Below, piece after piece: positions 50,830 to 61,500 of a DNA stretch of 64,000 nucleotides. The notes beneath the pieces are model-generated. The model did no database searches. It saw only the letters and a program-made list of their open reading frames with translations, and was not told the DNA's origin. The number at the start of each line of letters is the position of its first letter. The first letter of the stretch is position 1. Source of the stretch: Sphingobacterium sp. (GTDB taxonomy: Bacteria > Bacteroidota > Bacteroidia > Sphingobacteriales > Sphingobacteriaceae); assembly GCA_031286695.1 (NCBI GenBank), contig JAITTY010000002.1:248001-312000 (forward strand). The letters run 5' to 3'. The translations under genes and the position numbers were made by a program.

Positions 50830-52971
50830 ATGATGAATCTAAGAATACTATTTTTTCTCATTTGCGCGATATTCCAGTCAATTTCTGGATCGGCACAATT
50901 TAGAATTCCCGCACTGGGTCATTCCATTTATGAAGGTGTATTTACCGGGAATGGTCTACTGGGAACAATGACTTATATAGCCGGTAAGAATTCAATGCGC
51001 GTGGATATTGGAAGAACTGATGTTTATGATCATCGAGCGAATTCAGCCGATAAATTGTTTGATCAGGCGCGTATGTCGTTAGGTCATTTTGAAATAGAAT
51101 TTGAAAGCCCGATTGTGCAGGCACAAGGAGAAATTCATCTAAAAGATGCTTATGCAGAGGCGAACGTCAGCACAGGCAAAGGGAGGATGAGAATTCGGAC
51201 GACCACCTTATCGAATGACAACATTATCTTGCTAGAAGTATTTAAAAAAGATTTTGACGGGAATTACCATCTGACATGGAAACCTGATGAAGCCATCAGT
51301 CCAAGGATGGGATTCAGCTATACACAGAAACCCAAAAATTATCCAGCAAACCCAAAAGGGAGTTTTGGCACACAAGGCGAAACAAAATATTTTGATCAGC
51401 CTCTTCTAGCCGGGGGAGGGTATGTGACGGCTTATTGGAGCAAATCTGATAAAGAAGTGGATACCTATTTAATTACTGTAGATTATAGCCAGCATGGAAC
51501 CGCTTATGTCAAAACGGCCATCAATTATGTTCAGAGCTTTAGTAAGCAAAAGTTAACGAAAGGATTGGCATCCCATCGCAAGTGGTGGACCAACTATTTT
51601 AAGGCATCGACCCTGGAATTGCCAGATACAGTTTACCAGCAGTTTTATGATATGCAGTTGTATAAGCTTGCCAGTGCAACGAGGTCAGATAAACCTGCCA
51701 TGGATTTACAGGGGCCTTGGACCAGCCCAACTCCCTGGCCAGCTTATTGGCTCAACCTTAATATGCAACTCGCTTATTCACCAGTATTCAAAGCCAACCA
51801 ACTTGGTATCGCAAATTCTTTAATCCAGATGATTGACCGGAATAAAGATCAGTTAAAACAAAATGTTCCGGAACCTTATCGTTATAATAGTTTGGCTGTA
51901 GGCCGGTCCTCGGGACCATCTTTATGGAGCCCTGTTCTTTTGGCTAAGAATGTGTCACTTGAAGGAGCTTCCGATGGTGAAAAAGAATTGGGAAATCTAA
52001 TCTGGCTCTTGCATAGCTATTATCAGTATTATCGAGCGACGATGTCGCAAGATGTATATGATCGCTTGTTCCCGCTTCTAAAGGAAGCGATAAATTATCA
52101 TTTGCACTTATTGGAAAAGGATCAAACTTGGAAATACCATATCGGTGTGAAAACCTATTCACCTGAATATCCTAAGGGCTACGCTTATGATACAAATTAT
52201 GATCTTTCCATTTTCAGATGGGGGCTCAAGACACTTATTGAGCTGGATCAAGAAAGAGGCGGCAGGGATAAACTTCACGCTGTCTGGAAGGACGTATTGG
52301 CCAACTTGATTGATTATCCACAAGATGCCGATGGCTTTATGATTGCAAAAGACCTTCCCTATGGAGAGTCGCATCGTCATTATTCGCATCTCATGATGAT
52401 TTACCCTTTTTACGATATAAACTGGGATCAGGTAAATAATCAAGCGCTTATTGAACGTTCTATTGCACATTGGCAGAGCAAAAAGCAATGGTTGCAGGGG
52501 TATTCATTTACAGGAGCTGCTTCTATGTATGCCATGATGGGGCGAGGGGATTCGGCTTTGGCTTCGCTGGATGTTTTATTACAGAAATATATTAAAGCCA
52601 ATACCCTATATGCCGAAAGCGGCCCGGTGATAGAAACTCCACTGGCGGCGATGGCGAGCATTCAAGAACTGTGTATGCAATATTGGAATGGCATATTACG
52701 CGTGTTTCCTGCTATTCCGCATAAATGGGAGGATGTATCCTTTGCCAATTTTTTGGCAGATGGTGGAAATCTTGTATCGGCACAGCGGAAAAATGGAAAA
52801 ACGATCGGTATCCAGATTAAAAGTCAATATGGCGGTCGCATACGTTTAAAAGCTGGTGTAAGAGCACCAGAGGTAAAGATACAGGGAAAAGGCACATTTG
52901 ATATAGCGCAGGACGGAATGATTGATTTGAATCTTGATAAGGGGGCAATCGCTTTGATCGTTGCACGTTGA
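50830..52971 (+). CDS. GH95-like glycoside hydrolase
   Basis: A 713-residue exported (alpha/alpha)6-barrel enzyme. The signal peptide covers about residues 1-22 (ending GSAQ). The N-terminal domain (EGVFTGNGLLGTMTYI) and the barrel segments DLQGPWTSPTPWPAYWLNLNMQ and HRHYSHLMMIYPFYDI (only in part) resemble GH95 alpha-L-fucosidases / L-galactosidases, including the N-x-N pair at the active site (LNLN). The signature TGWS near the C-terminal half is changed to FTGAAS. A different clan member or altered substrate is possible. It is followed by a GH88 gene 153 bp downstream. The ATG at 50830 is the first of two adjacent ATG codons. Confidence 0.68.
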   Translation: MMNLRILFFLICAIFQSISGSAQFRIPALGHSIYEGVFTGNGLLGTMTYIAGKNSMRVDIGRTDVYDHRANSADKLFDQARMSLGHFEIEFESPIVQAQGEIHLKDAYAEANVSTGKGRMRIRTTTLSNDNIILLEVFKKDFDGNYHLTWKPDEAISPRMGFSYTQKPKNYPANPKGSFGTQGETKYFDQPLLAGGGYVTAYWSKSDKEVDTYLITVDYSQHGTAYVKTAINYVQSFSKQKLTKGLASHRKWWTNYFKASTLELPDTVYQQFYDMQLYKLASATRSDKPAMDLQGPWTSPTPWPAYWLNLNMQLAYSPVFKANQLGIANSLIQMIDRNKDQLKQNVPEPYRYNSLAVGRSSGPSLWSPVLLAKNVSLEGASDGEKELGNLIWLLHSYYQYYRATMSQDVYDRLFPLLKEAINYHLHLLEKDQTWKYHIGVKTYSPEYPKGYAYDTNYDLSIFRWGLKTLIELDQERGGRDKLHAVWKDVLANLIDYPQDADGFMIAKDLPYGESHRHYSHLMMIYPFYDINWDQVNNQALIERSIAHWQSKKQWLQGYSFTGAASMYAMMGRGDSALASLDVLLQKYIKANTLYAESGPVIETPLAAMASIQELCMQYWNGILRVFPAIPHKWEDVSFANFLADGGNLVSAQRKNGKTIGIQIKSQYGGRIRLKAGVRAPEVKIQGKGTFDIAQDGMIDLNLDKGAIALIVAR

Positions 52972-53124
52972 TAACGCGAGATTAAAGAAAGTCAGACAGG
53001 ACAAGCTAAATAGGAAGATTCTGTGAACCAAAGCTCCATATTCGTTAATCAAAGAGTTGATTATTTATGTGAAAAATTGACGCGCTGATGCGCTGACTAA
53101 ATAAAAATAAAAGAATAAAAAATA

Positions 53125-54372
53125 ATGAAATTAAAACAACTCCCTGTGTTATTATTGGCTGTTTTGGGTACTTCGACTGTCGTTCAAGCCCAAACAGCAA
53201 AACCAAATCTATCCAAAGAGTTTATTCAGCAGCAGCTAGATGCTGCAGCGAAGCAAATAAAAGTCCTTGCGAATGAAACTCCGACAGAAAAGTTTCCAAA
53301 AACTTTTGAAAATGGCAAAGAAGTATTTTCTTCGTCGAGCTGGTGGTGTTCGGGGTTCTATCCGGGGACTTTGCTGTATTTATATGAAGGGACCAAAGAC
53401 GAAGGGTTATTAAAGAAAGCAACCGAGAAATTGACGTATCTGGAAAAAGAAAAGAACAACAAGGGTACACATGATTTAGGGTTTATGTTATTTTGTAGTT
53501 TTGGAAATGCACTTCGTCTCACGGGCGATACGCAAAAGTACGAACCGGTACTCAGTACTGGTGCGAATTCTTTGGCATCTCGCTATAGTCCCATTACCAA
53601 AACGATCCGTTCCTGGGATCACGGATCATGGCAGTATCCAGTTATAATCGATAATATGATGAACCTGGAGTTTTTGACACAGGTGTCTAAAATGACTGGA
53701 GATAAAAAATTCTATGATATTGCGGTATCTCATGCTGAAACAACTTTGAAAAACCACTTCAGAAAAGATTATAGTTCCTACCATGTGATCGATTATGATA
53801 AGAACACAGGTAAGGCCATTGGAAAAAAAACACACCAGGGTGCATTTGATGAATCAGCATGGTCAAGAGGGCAGGGATGGGCATTATATGGTTATACCAT
53901 GATGTATCGTGAAACCAAGAAAAAAGAATTTTTGAAGCAGGCACAGCAAATCGCAAAGTATATCTTAAGCAATCCAAATCTGCCGGCTGATCTGGTTCCT
54001 TACTGGGATTTCGATAAAGATAAAATTGCGAAGTCAGATAAAATGTATCCGAATAAGGATCTGCGGGATGTATCTGCAGCGGCATTATATGCCTCGGCAT
54101 TATTGGAGCTCTCTCAATATACAAAGGGAAGTGAGTCTGTGAAGTACTTTGATAAAGCAGAAACTCTTCTTAAAAATCTGTCGAAGGCACCTTACCTTGC
54201 TCCTTATGGGCAAAATGGAGGCTATATTTTACAACATAGTGTTGGAGCGTTGCCATTGAATTCCGAAATCGATGTACCGTTGACTTATGCAGATTATTAC
54301 TATGTGGAAGCCTTGGTGCGGTATCAACGCCTATTGTCTGGAGAACCTATGATCAAAGAGATCGCTAAATAG
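53125..54372 (+). CDS. GH88 unsaturated glucuronyl hydrolase
   Basis: A 415-residue exported enzyme with a signal peptide (about 1-22, ending VQAQ). GH88 enzymes hydrate the 4,5-unsaturated uronic acid left at the end of oligosaccharides by polysaccharide lyases and so release it. Motifs include WWCSGFYPGTLLYL, THDLGFML with the first catalytic Asp, IIDNMMNLEFL with the second, and DESAWSRGQGWALYGYTM, all standard for the family. Length is typical. A polysaccharide lyase partner is not seen in the window. A terminator follows after 66 bp. Confidence 0.9.
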   Translation: MKLKQLPVLLLAVLGTSTVVQAQTAKPNLSKEFIQQQLDAAAKQIKVLANETPTEKFPKTFENGKEVFSSSSWWCSGFYPGTLLYLYEGTKDEGLLKKATEKLTYLEKEKNNKGTHDLGFMLFCSFGNALRLTGDTQKYEPVLSTGANSLASRYSPITKTIRSWDHGSWQYPVIIDNMMNLEFLTQVSKMTGDKKFYDIAVSHAETTLKNHFRKDYSSYHVIDYDKNTGKAIGKKTHQGAFDESAWSRGQGWALYGYTMMYRETKKKEFLKQAQQIAKYILSNPNLPADLVPYWDFDKDKIAKSDKMYPNKDLRDVSAAALYASALLELSQYTKGSESVKYFDKAETLLKNLSKAPYLAPYGQNGGYILQHSVGALPLNSEIDVPLTYADYYYVEALVRYQRLLSGEPMIKEIAK

Positions 54373-54433
54373 GACTATCAAAGAAAAGCGTATTCTTGGG
54401 AAATTAACTCGTTTAGATGACACAGGGATAGAT

Positions 54434-54468
54434 AAAAAAAGAGATGCATATAGCATCTCTTTTTTTAT
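54434..54468. terminator. Bidirectional terminator between GH88 and HTCS genes
   Basis: AAAAAAGAGATGC and GCATCTCTTTTTT form a perfect 13-bp stem with a 5-base loop, between convergent genes. Confidence 0.9.
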
Positions 54469-54500
54469 GAGACAGGATGTCGATTAGCATTTAAATATAG

Positions 54501-57500
54501 CTAAGTTTCAGTGGTCTGACTTGAATTCGCTGCTTGTTCTGAAGGATTGTGTCCAAACTGTTTTTTGAATTCCTTACTAAAGTATTTTCTGTCGGAAAAT
54601 CCTACAGCATAGGCGACTTCGCTGATGTTCATGGCAGATATCAGTAATTCTTTCGCTTTGTTCAGCCGGTAAGTTTTGACATAATTATTGAGCGATAAAT
54701 TAGAGATGGCCTTCAGCTTGCGATAGAGGATAGGCGCACTCATACCCATTGTTCGAGAAATAAAATTGACGTCAAAGCCGTCCGATTGAAGATTATCTTC
54801 GATTAATTGATTTAGGGATGAGATGAATTGTGCATCAAGCTCATTCTCAAATGAAGCTGTTTTAACCTGAAATTCTTTGCTTCTTTTCTGACTGATTGCC
54901 ATGAGATTGTGTGCAGAAAGGAAAAGCTGTTTATTGTCGAAAGGTTTTGTCAGGTAGATGTTTGCACCATGTTCCAAGGCTAAAGTTTGGGAATTGCTAT
55001 CGGTTACGGCAGTCAGCAAGATGAATGGTATATGACTGGTCATCATATTTGTTTTAATTGCTTGGCATAGTTGAGCACCATCCATGTAAGGCATCATCAG
55101 ATCCGAAATAATCAGATCGGGGATATATTCCAATGCTTTAGAAAGGGCCTCCTCACCATTGACAGCAGTAATAATACTGAAGCTCTCTTCAAATAGACTG
55201 ACAACGGCTGCTAATAATTCGCTATTGTCCTCTACAATCAAGATGGTTTGCTTTAAGGAAATATCCAGCGTGTTTAAGTTCGTTATATTTGCCTCCTCTG
55301 TTTCTTTTGTTAATATTTCTACCGGTACAACGTCAGTTTTTTTGTTTGCTTGCTTCGGGAGACTGACAGTAAATACAGTCCATTCTCCTTTTTCATCCTT
55401 CATCGTAGAGCAGCGAATATCTCCTTCGTGCTGCTGCACAATTTGTTTGGTAAGTGCCAAACCAATACCTGTTCCGATCACGTCATTAGCCTGTTCTTCA
55501 CGATAGTATTCTTCAAATATTTTAAATTGATTGTCCGTAGCGATACCGATACCATTATCGACGATGTGAATAGCTATTGTATAATCATTTTCGATAAGAT
55601 CTAGATAAACGGTGCCATGTTCCGGTGTATACTTGATCGCATTTGACAAGAGGTTAAACATGACCTTATCAAATTGTACGGTATCTATGGATTGTAGCCC
55701 TACGGCATCCAGCTGCCGGATATAGTAATTGAGGTGTTTTGCTTTGGCAAGGTCATTTAATAGGTAGAAGGTATCTTCTATATATTCCCTGAAAGAGATG
55801 TCCGTTTTTTTCAGGACAAAGTGCTTGTCGTCGAACTTTTTAAAGTCGAGCAATTCGTTTATGACACCTAGGAGTTTGCTGGCATTCTTTTTTATCCGTT
55901 TTACTTTGTTCTGGGTAGAAGTCAGATTGGCTGTTTCGGAAATAATTTCATCCAATGGGGACGTTATCAAGGTCAGCGGCGTACGGATTTCGTGCGATAT
56001 CTGTGTGAAAAATCTGATTTTCCTTTCCTGTTCTCGCTCTGAATTGATCAGCATCTCACGTTCGACAACAAATTTAATGACCAGATGTACACCCAATGTA
56101 AACAATGCTGCATAGCATAGGTAGGCCCACCAGGTTCTCCAAAAAGGAGGTTTTATATCCATAAAAATCCTTAGCGGAGTGCTGCTCCATATGCCATCGT
56201 TGTTACTGGCAAATATAGTCAAGGTATGCATACCTGTGGGAATATTGGTATATCGTATTGATGGGGTGCTTGTTTCAACCCAGTCCTTGTCAAAACCTTC
56301 GAGCTTATAGCGGTATCTGTTCTTTTGCGGTTTGATGAAATTGGAACTGGAGAAATTGATCGTGACAAAGTTTTCATCGTGCCGGAGTTTGAGCTGATAG
56401 CTGTTTGGATCTGCAGTTTTCTGAATGCGTCCGTAGTTTAATGGAGCGTCTTCGAGAAAGATATTTCGGAAAAGTACATTAGGGATGTGCTGATTGAAGG
56501 TTATTTTCCGGGTATCTACAGAAAAGACTCCGTTGAGTGTGGTGACAAACAGGGTTTCTGTTTTGCTCGCAAAAACTTTTGCACCAAGTAAATTTTTGAC
56601 CGGTAAACCGTCATATTGATTCAGGAGGTAGCTATGTTTTGTTTTGGGATTATAGCATATGAGCCCATTTTTACTGGTAAGCCATACCTGATTGTTCACA
56701 AAGATGGGCCAGCCTAGCGAATTGTTCGGAAAGCGAGAGACCTTGGTTAAGTGATCATGCTGATCAAAATGATATAAATTTTCTTTCGATGTCAGCCAGA
56801 TGTCGCCATTCGGATGCACATAAAATCCACCGAGGACTAATGTGTCGAGCTGTTTTATTGGGCGTATGTTCGATTCATTGTTTTTTTTGCGAAAAAGCGC
56901 GCCTCCTCTCAGGAAATAAATGTACTGTCTATTATCAGCTTGTATATCATCGATTGTAGCTGTTTTCATAGCGGCACTATATTGGGGCTGTTTTCCTGGC
57001 TCCACCGTATAGAGCCCCCTATTGGTTCCGAGGTAAATGCGATGTGTAGGGTCGACGTAAATGCTGTAGATGTTATTTTTGAGATTTAAGAGATCTTTTT
57101 CGAGATAAAAATGTTGAGCATTTCCAGTTTGTGCATCGATAATAGAATAGCCTCCACCATATTGTGCTGCGTAGACTTTGTTGTCTCGAACATATAAGTC
57201 CTTAATCAGATTTGACTGGGTTAGTTTAGATAAAGGGGAAGTTGCTCCCGTTGCCTTATCAATCCTGTTGATTCCCTCTTCCTCCGTTCCTAGCCAATAG
57301 GCATTGTCTGATTCGGCGAAACTACCTGTGATATCACTATTTAGGCGAAGATTAGAAGGCGAACGGGTTGAATAGTGTTGTATCGGGATGAGATCGGGGT
57401 AAATAGCGTTTATTCCTCCAAAATAGGTGCCTATCCAAGTGATTTGTTGTCGATCAATAAAAATATCATAGATCGAATTTTGGCTCAATGAATTTTTAAC

Positions 57501-58382
57501 GGAAGTATTGTGTTTATAGTTTAAGAACTGTGTCGATCCATTAAAGATCGAGAGTCCCTTTAATGTGCCAATCAGGAGTTCACCGGTTTTAGCCGGGACA
57601 ATTTTCCGGATATTATTGCTCAGTAGATTACTATTGGTTTCGTTTAAATTATTCCATCTTTTGTCCCTGAGGTTATATTGGAATATTCCGTGCAATTTTG
57701 TTCCAACCCAGAGCACATCTTTATGGAGATATAGAGCGCTGAAAATGCGTTCTTTTAATGGCAGCGGAGGCAATATCAGATTCTGGATATTGAAAATCTT
57801 ACTATTTTGCAATGAAAAAGATTCTATGCCATTGTAACTTGCTATGATATAGGTGTTTGGATTTGTTTGAATGATGGATTGTGCCCCGGGACGGTCAAGG
57901 ATTTTCTTGAGATTGTAGGTGCCAACTGTGGGGACAGCCTGATAGAGCCCTTTATCAGTGCAAAGAAATATCTGGTCTGAAAGAAACTGAATGTCGGTAA
58001 CAACAATTTTTTCCTGAAAGGGTTTTCCCAGTTTAAATACAGCTTTACGTTTGTCGATGTCGAAAATAAATAATTGAGTTGCGGTAGCGATGAAAAGATG
58101 ATTCTTTGCATTGACGGCAATCTTATTGATGTAATCAACCTTTTTAAAGACGGTATCCTGTACGAGAATATTGGTGATATTCTGAGAGTCGTAGACAAAT
58201 AAGTTGGCGCCACCACCAAACCAAAGCTTACCCTGTTTATCTTGGGCAATGGTTAACACGGCCTGCTTATCTAGTACATTCTCTTGGCTAAGTGACTCAA
58301 ACTTTAGATCCTGGGCATGACAGAGCGAAATGATGGAGACCAACAGTAGAAAATGTCGCGATAAAATAGGTAGTATACTCAT
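54501..58382 (-). CDS. Hybrid two-component system regulator (HTCS)
   Basis: A 1293-residue inner-membrane sensor and transcription factor in one chain. The signal peptide lies at about 1-23. The periplasmic part contains many beta-propeller units of the Reg_prop type (for example KLWFGGG, ITWIGTYFGG, YWLGTEEEG) and a Y_Y_Y domain (KNRYRYKLEGFDKDW). One membrane segment lies at about 745-765. The kinase part has FFTQISHEIRTPLT with His at about 797 and NAIKYTPEHG, and GTGIGLALTKQ. The receiver has the Asp in LIISDLMMPYMDG at about 1093. An AraC-type helix-turn-helix closes the protein. It is divergent from susC and most likely activates the polysaccharide genes when a sugar fragment binds. 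Confidence 0.95.
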   Translation of the reverse strand: MSILPILSRHFLLLVSIISLCHAQDLKFESLSQENVLDKQAVLTIAQDKQGKLWFGGGANLFVYDSQNITNILVQDTVFKKVDYINKIAVNAKNHLFIATATQLFIFDIDKRKAVFKLGKPFQEKIVVTDIQFLSDQIFLCTDKGLYQAVPTVGTYNLKKILDRPGAQSIIQTNPNTYIIASYNGIESFSLQNSKIFNIQNLILPPLPLKERIFSALYLHKDVLWVGTKLHGIFQYNLRDKRWNNLNETNSNLLSNNIRKIVPAKTGELLIGTLKGLSIFNGSTQFLNYKHNTSVKNSLSQNSIYDIFIDRQQITWIGTYFGGINAIYPDLIPIQHYSTRSPSNLRLNSDITGSFAESDNAYWLGTEEEGINRIDKATGATSPLSKLTQSNLIKDLYVRDNKVYAAQYGGGYSIIDAQTGNAQHFYLEKDLLNLKNNIYSIYVDPTHRIYLGTNRGLYTVEPGKQPQYSAAMKTATIDDIQADNRQYIYFLRGGALFRKKNNESNIRPIKQLDTLVLGGFYVHPNGDIWLTSKENLYHFDQHDHLTKVSRFPNNSLGWPIFVNNQVWLTSKNGLICYNPKTKHSYLLNQYDGLPVKNLLGAKVFASKTETLFVTTLNGVFSVDTRKITFNQHIPNVLFRNIFLEDAPLNYGRIQKTADPNSYQLKLRHDENFVTINFSSSNFIKPQKNRYRYKLEGFDKDWVETSTPSIRYTNIPTGMHTLTIFASNNDGIWSSTPLRIFMDIKPPFWRTWWAYLCYAALFTLGVHLVIKFVVEREMLINSEREQERKIRFFTQISHEIRTPLTLITSPLDEIISETANLTSTQNKVKRIKKNASKLLGVINELLDFKKFDDKHFVLKKTDISFREYIEDTFYLLNDLAKAKHLNYYIRQLDAVGLQSIDTVQFDKVMFNLLSNAIKYTPEHGTVYLDLIENDYTIAIHIVDNGIGIATDNQFKIFEEYYREEQANDVIGTGIGLALTKQIVQQHEGDIRCSTMKDEKGEWTVFTVSLPKQANKKTDVVPVEILTKETEEANITNLNTLDISLKQTILIVEDNSELLAAVVSLFEESFSIITAVNGEEALSKALEYIPDLIISDLMMPYMDGAQLCQAIKTNMMTSHIPFILLTAVTDSNSQTLALEHGANIYLTKPFDNKQLFLSAHNLMAISQKRSKEFQVKTASFENELDAQFISSLNQLIEDNLQSDGFDVNFISRTMGMSAPILYRKLKAISNLSLNNYVKTYRLNKAKELLISAMNISEVAYAVGFSDRKYFSKEFKKQFGHNPSEQAANSSQTTET

Positions 58383-58518
58383 GGTTATGGGGTATTTGCA
58401 TCAAATTTAAGATTTTACCCCCAAATATTTATGAATTTCACCCCCCTTAATTTGCTTATAGACCCATCTTTGGCTTATTAAACAACCAATTTTTATTATA
58501 AAACTAATTTCCTAAAGT
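58383..58518 (+). promoter_or_regulatory. HTCS-susC divergent promoter with direct repeats
   Basis: TTTTACCCCC (58413-58422) and TTTCACCCCCC (58436-58446) are direct repeats whose ACCCCC cores start 23 bp apart, about two DNA turns, as expected for a dimeric AraC-type regulator. A -7-like CATCTTTG lies at 58465-58472 with no TTTG at the right distance upstream, so the promoter needs an activator. The transcript would start near 58480. Confidence 0.5.
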
Positions 58519-61500
58519 ATGGCAAAGTTTTACAAAGTTGGACTGTCTGCTATGATGATGTTTACTGTGGGTGCGACTATGGCACAGCAGAAAATTTCGA
58601 TTACGGGGCGGATTACGGACAGTCAAGGAGCACCTTTAGCGGGTGTAACGATTCGAGAAAAGGGTGGAAGTATTTCTACTTCTACAAACGCTACTGGTAC
58701 CTATTCATTGTCAGTGAGCTCCAATGCAACAATTGTCGTTTCCTATATTGGTTATCAAAACCAGGAAGTAGCTGTTAATGGACGCAGTGTCATTAATGTT
58801 ACGATGGATGGAACGAGTGCTGTCATTGACGAAGTCGTCGTCGTAGGGTATGGAAAGCAAAAAAAGGAGAAATTGTTAGGATCTGTAAGTACGATTGATG
58901 CAAAGCAAATAGAGAATCGGCCGGTGACGAATGTTTCTACTGCACTAAGTGGTGTTGCAGCTGGTGTACAGGTTAAACAAAGTACAGGTAGACCTGGCAG
59001 TGATGGTGCCACTATTCGCGTACGTGGGGTTGGTTCATTGAACAATTCGGAGGCACTTGTTGTGATTGACGGGATTGTGGGATCAATGGATGCTGTAAAT
59101 CCTAACGATATTGAGACGATCTCAGTTTTAAAAGATGCATCGTCGGCTTCAATCTATGGTACCCGTGCTGGTAATGGTGTTATTTTGATCACAACTAAGA
59201 AAGGAAAGGCAAACCAGAAAACACAATTGAACTATTCAGGTATCCTATCTCGAACCAAACCTATGGGCACGCCGGAGTTTGTGTCTGACTATGTACGTCA
59301 CATGGAGTTAATGAACGAAGGAACGTTCAATTTAGGTAAACCAGCCAAATATGCCGAATCTACAATTGACCTTTGGCGAAAGGCCAATGCAGATCCAAAT
59401 GGTATATTGGCCGCATCTGGCTTACCAAATTATATTGCTTATCCAAATACCGATTGGACGGATTGGATTTATAATTCTGCCTGGATCCAAAGTCATAATG
59501 TTTCTGCGACGGGAGGTTCCGAATCAACAAATTATATGCTTTCGGGAAGGATGTTTGATAATCCCGGGATTATGAAAAATACAGGGGCAAAGAAATATGA
59601 ATTGAGAACGAATATAAGTACCAAGATTGGGGATAGGTTGACTGTCGGTACGAATATGTTTGCGTCAACCGAAGATCGGAAAAAAGCTAGCGTTGATAAT
59701 TTATATAATTTCTTAAGACAGTCTACACCAGGGGTATATCCAATGTATGACGGTCGATTTGGTGGTGCTGTAGCAGCGGAAGAATCGGTGCAGTTGAACA
59801 ATCTGATGCAATATCTGTATGAACCTCAAGGGATGGATAAAGTCTCAAATTTTAACTCAACAATTTTTGCGAATCTCAAAATCATCAAGGGACTGACTTT
59901 TGAAACCAAGTTTAATTATCAGATGCGTTCGCGTGAACAGACAGGTAGTTCAATCCCGGTCGATAAATACAGTTTTGAGACCAATCAAATCGTTTACCCC
60001 GCGGGTGTAGCTAGTACATTAACATTATCTCAAGGATATGAGAATCTCCGTACACTCACATTTGATAATGTACTTCGTTATGAAACAAGTATTGGCAAGC
60101 ATAATATTGGAGCATTGCTAGGGCATAATGAGTTCCAGACAAAATGGTACACATTTTCTGCCTCGAAAAGAGGTGTTATCGATCCGACAATTTCCAATAT
60201 CGGTACTGCAAATGAGATGAACAGCATTGACGGTAATGAATATCAGACTGGCATGCGTTCTTTCTTTGGTCGCGTAAACTATGATTTTGATGGAAAATAT
60301 CTGGTTGAATTGAATTTACGCCGAGATGCTTCCTCTAAATTCGGAAAGGATAAGCAAGTTGGTTATTTCCCATCCGTCGGTTTGGGCTGGTTGCTCTCAA
60401 AAGAGTCATTTATGAAAGGGCTTGAACCTTATGTACAAAATGTCAAACTACGTGGATCCTGGGGTAAATTAGGGAATGACCGGAACAATGGTGATCCGAA
60501 CAATGAAAACTATTTTCCAGCACTTGCTTTCTTCGGTAACGCGGGTTATTCTTTTGGTGGATCACAGGTTGGAGGCCTAGAGCTCAGCAGATTTGGAAAT
60601 AGATTATTAGCTTGGGAGGAAAGTGAGAATAAGGAAGCCGGTCTGGAATTTTCGACATTCCAAAAAAAGGCCTATGTGGAGTTGAATTACTACAACAAAT
60701 TGACTTCAGGAATTCTGGTTCCGGATCAGTTGCCATTAGCCGCTGGTACAACGGCTCCGCCCATTGTCAACTCAGCCTCGATGCGCAATAGTGGTATTGA
60801 ACTAAATTTGACCTGGAAAGACAAAATTGGGGAAGTCAGCTATAATATCGGCGGTAATTTTGCCTACAATAAAAACAGAATAACGAAACTTAAAGGTCAG
60901 CTGAACAGGGGTTGGAATGATGTCAATGGTACAAGTGTCTATAGTACCAATATTGGACAGGTTTCTAATGCAGTGGGTACAAACCAACGAAATTTGGAAG
61001 GGCATATGTATCAAGAATATTATGTCAGACAACGTTATAAAGGAGATGGTAGCTATTATTTGGGCGGTGGCGCAGTCAATCCGAATGGAGGACCTCGTGA
61101 CGGTATGATTCGTACCGAAGCTGATTATAAATGGGTACAAGATATGAAGGCTGCGGGTTATAGTTTTTCGCCTGTAAATACCTTGGGTAAAGAACAATTG
61201 TATTATGGAGATTTCCTTTATGCAGATTTAAATGGAGACAAGATATATGGCAATGAAAATGATCTAGATTTTACTGGAACATCCAATATTCCCAAATATA
61301 TTTATGGTCTTAATCTTGGGTTTGCATATAAAGGTTTTGATCTAAATATGTTATGGTCTGGTGAAGGAAATTTACAATATTATTGGAACGATGAGGGGTA
61401 TAGCAACAATATTGTCCGTGATGGAAATGGTATCTCAAAACGTGTGGCAGACGATCATTATTTTTATGATCCGGCAAATCCGAGTGATCCCCGTACGAAC

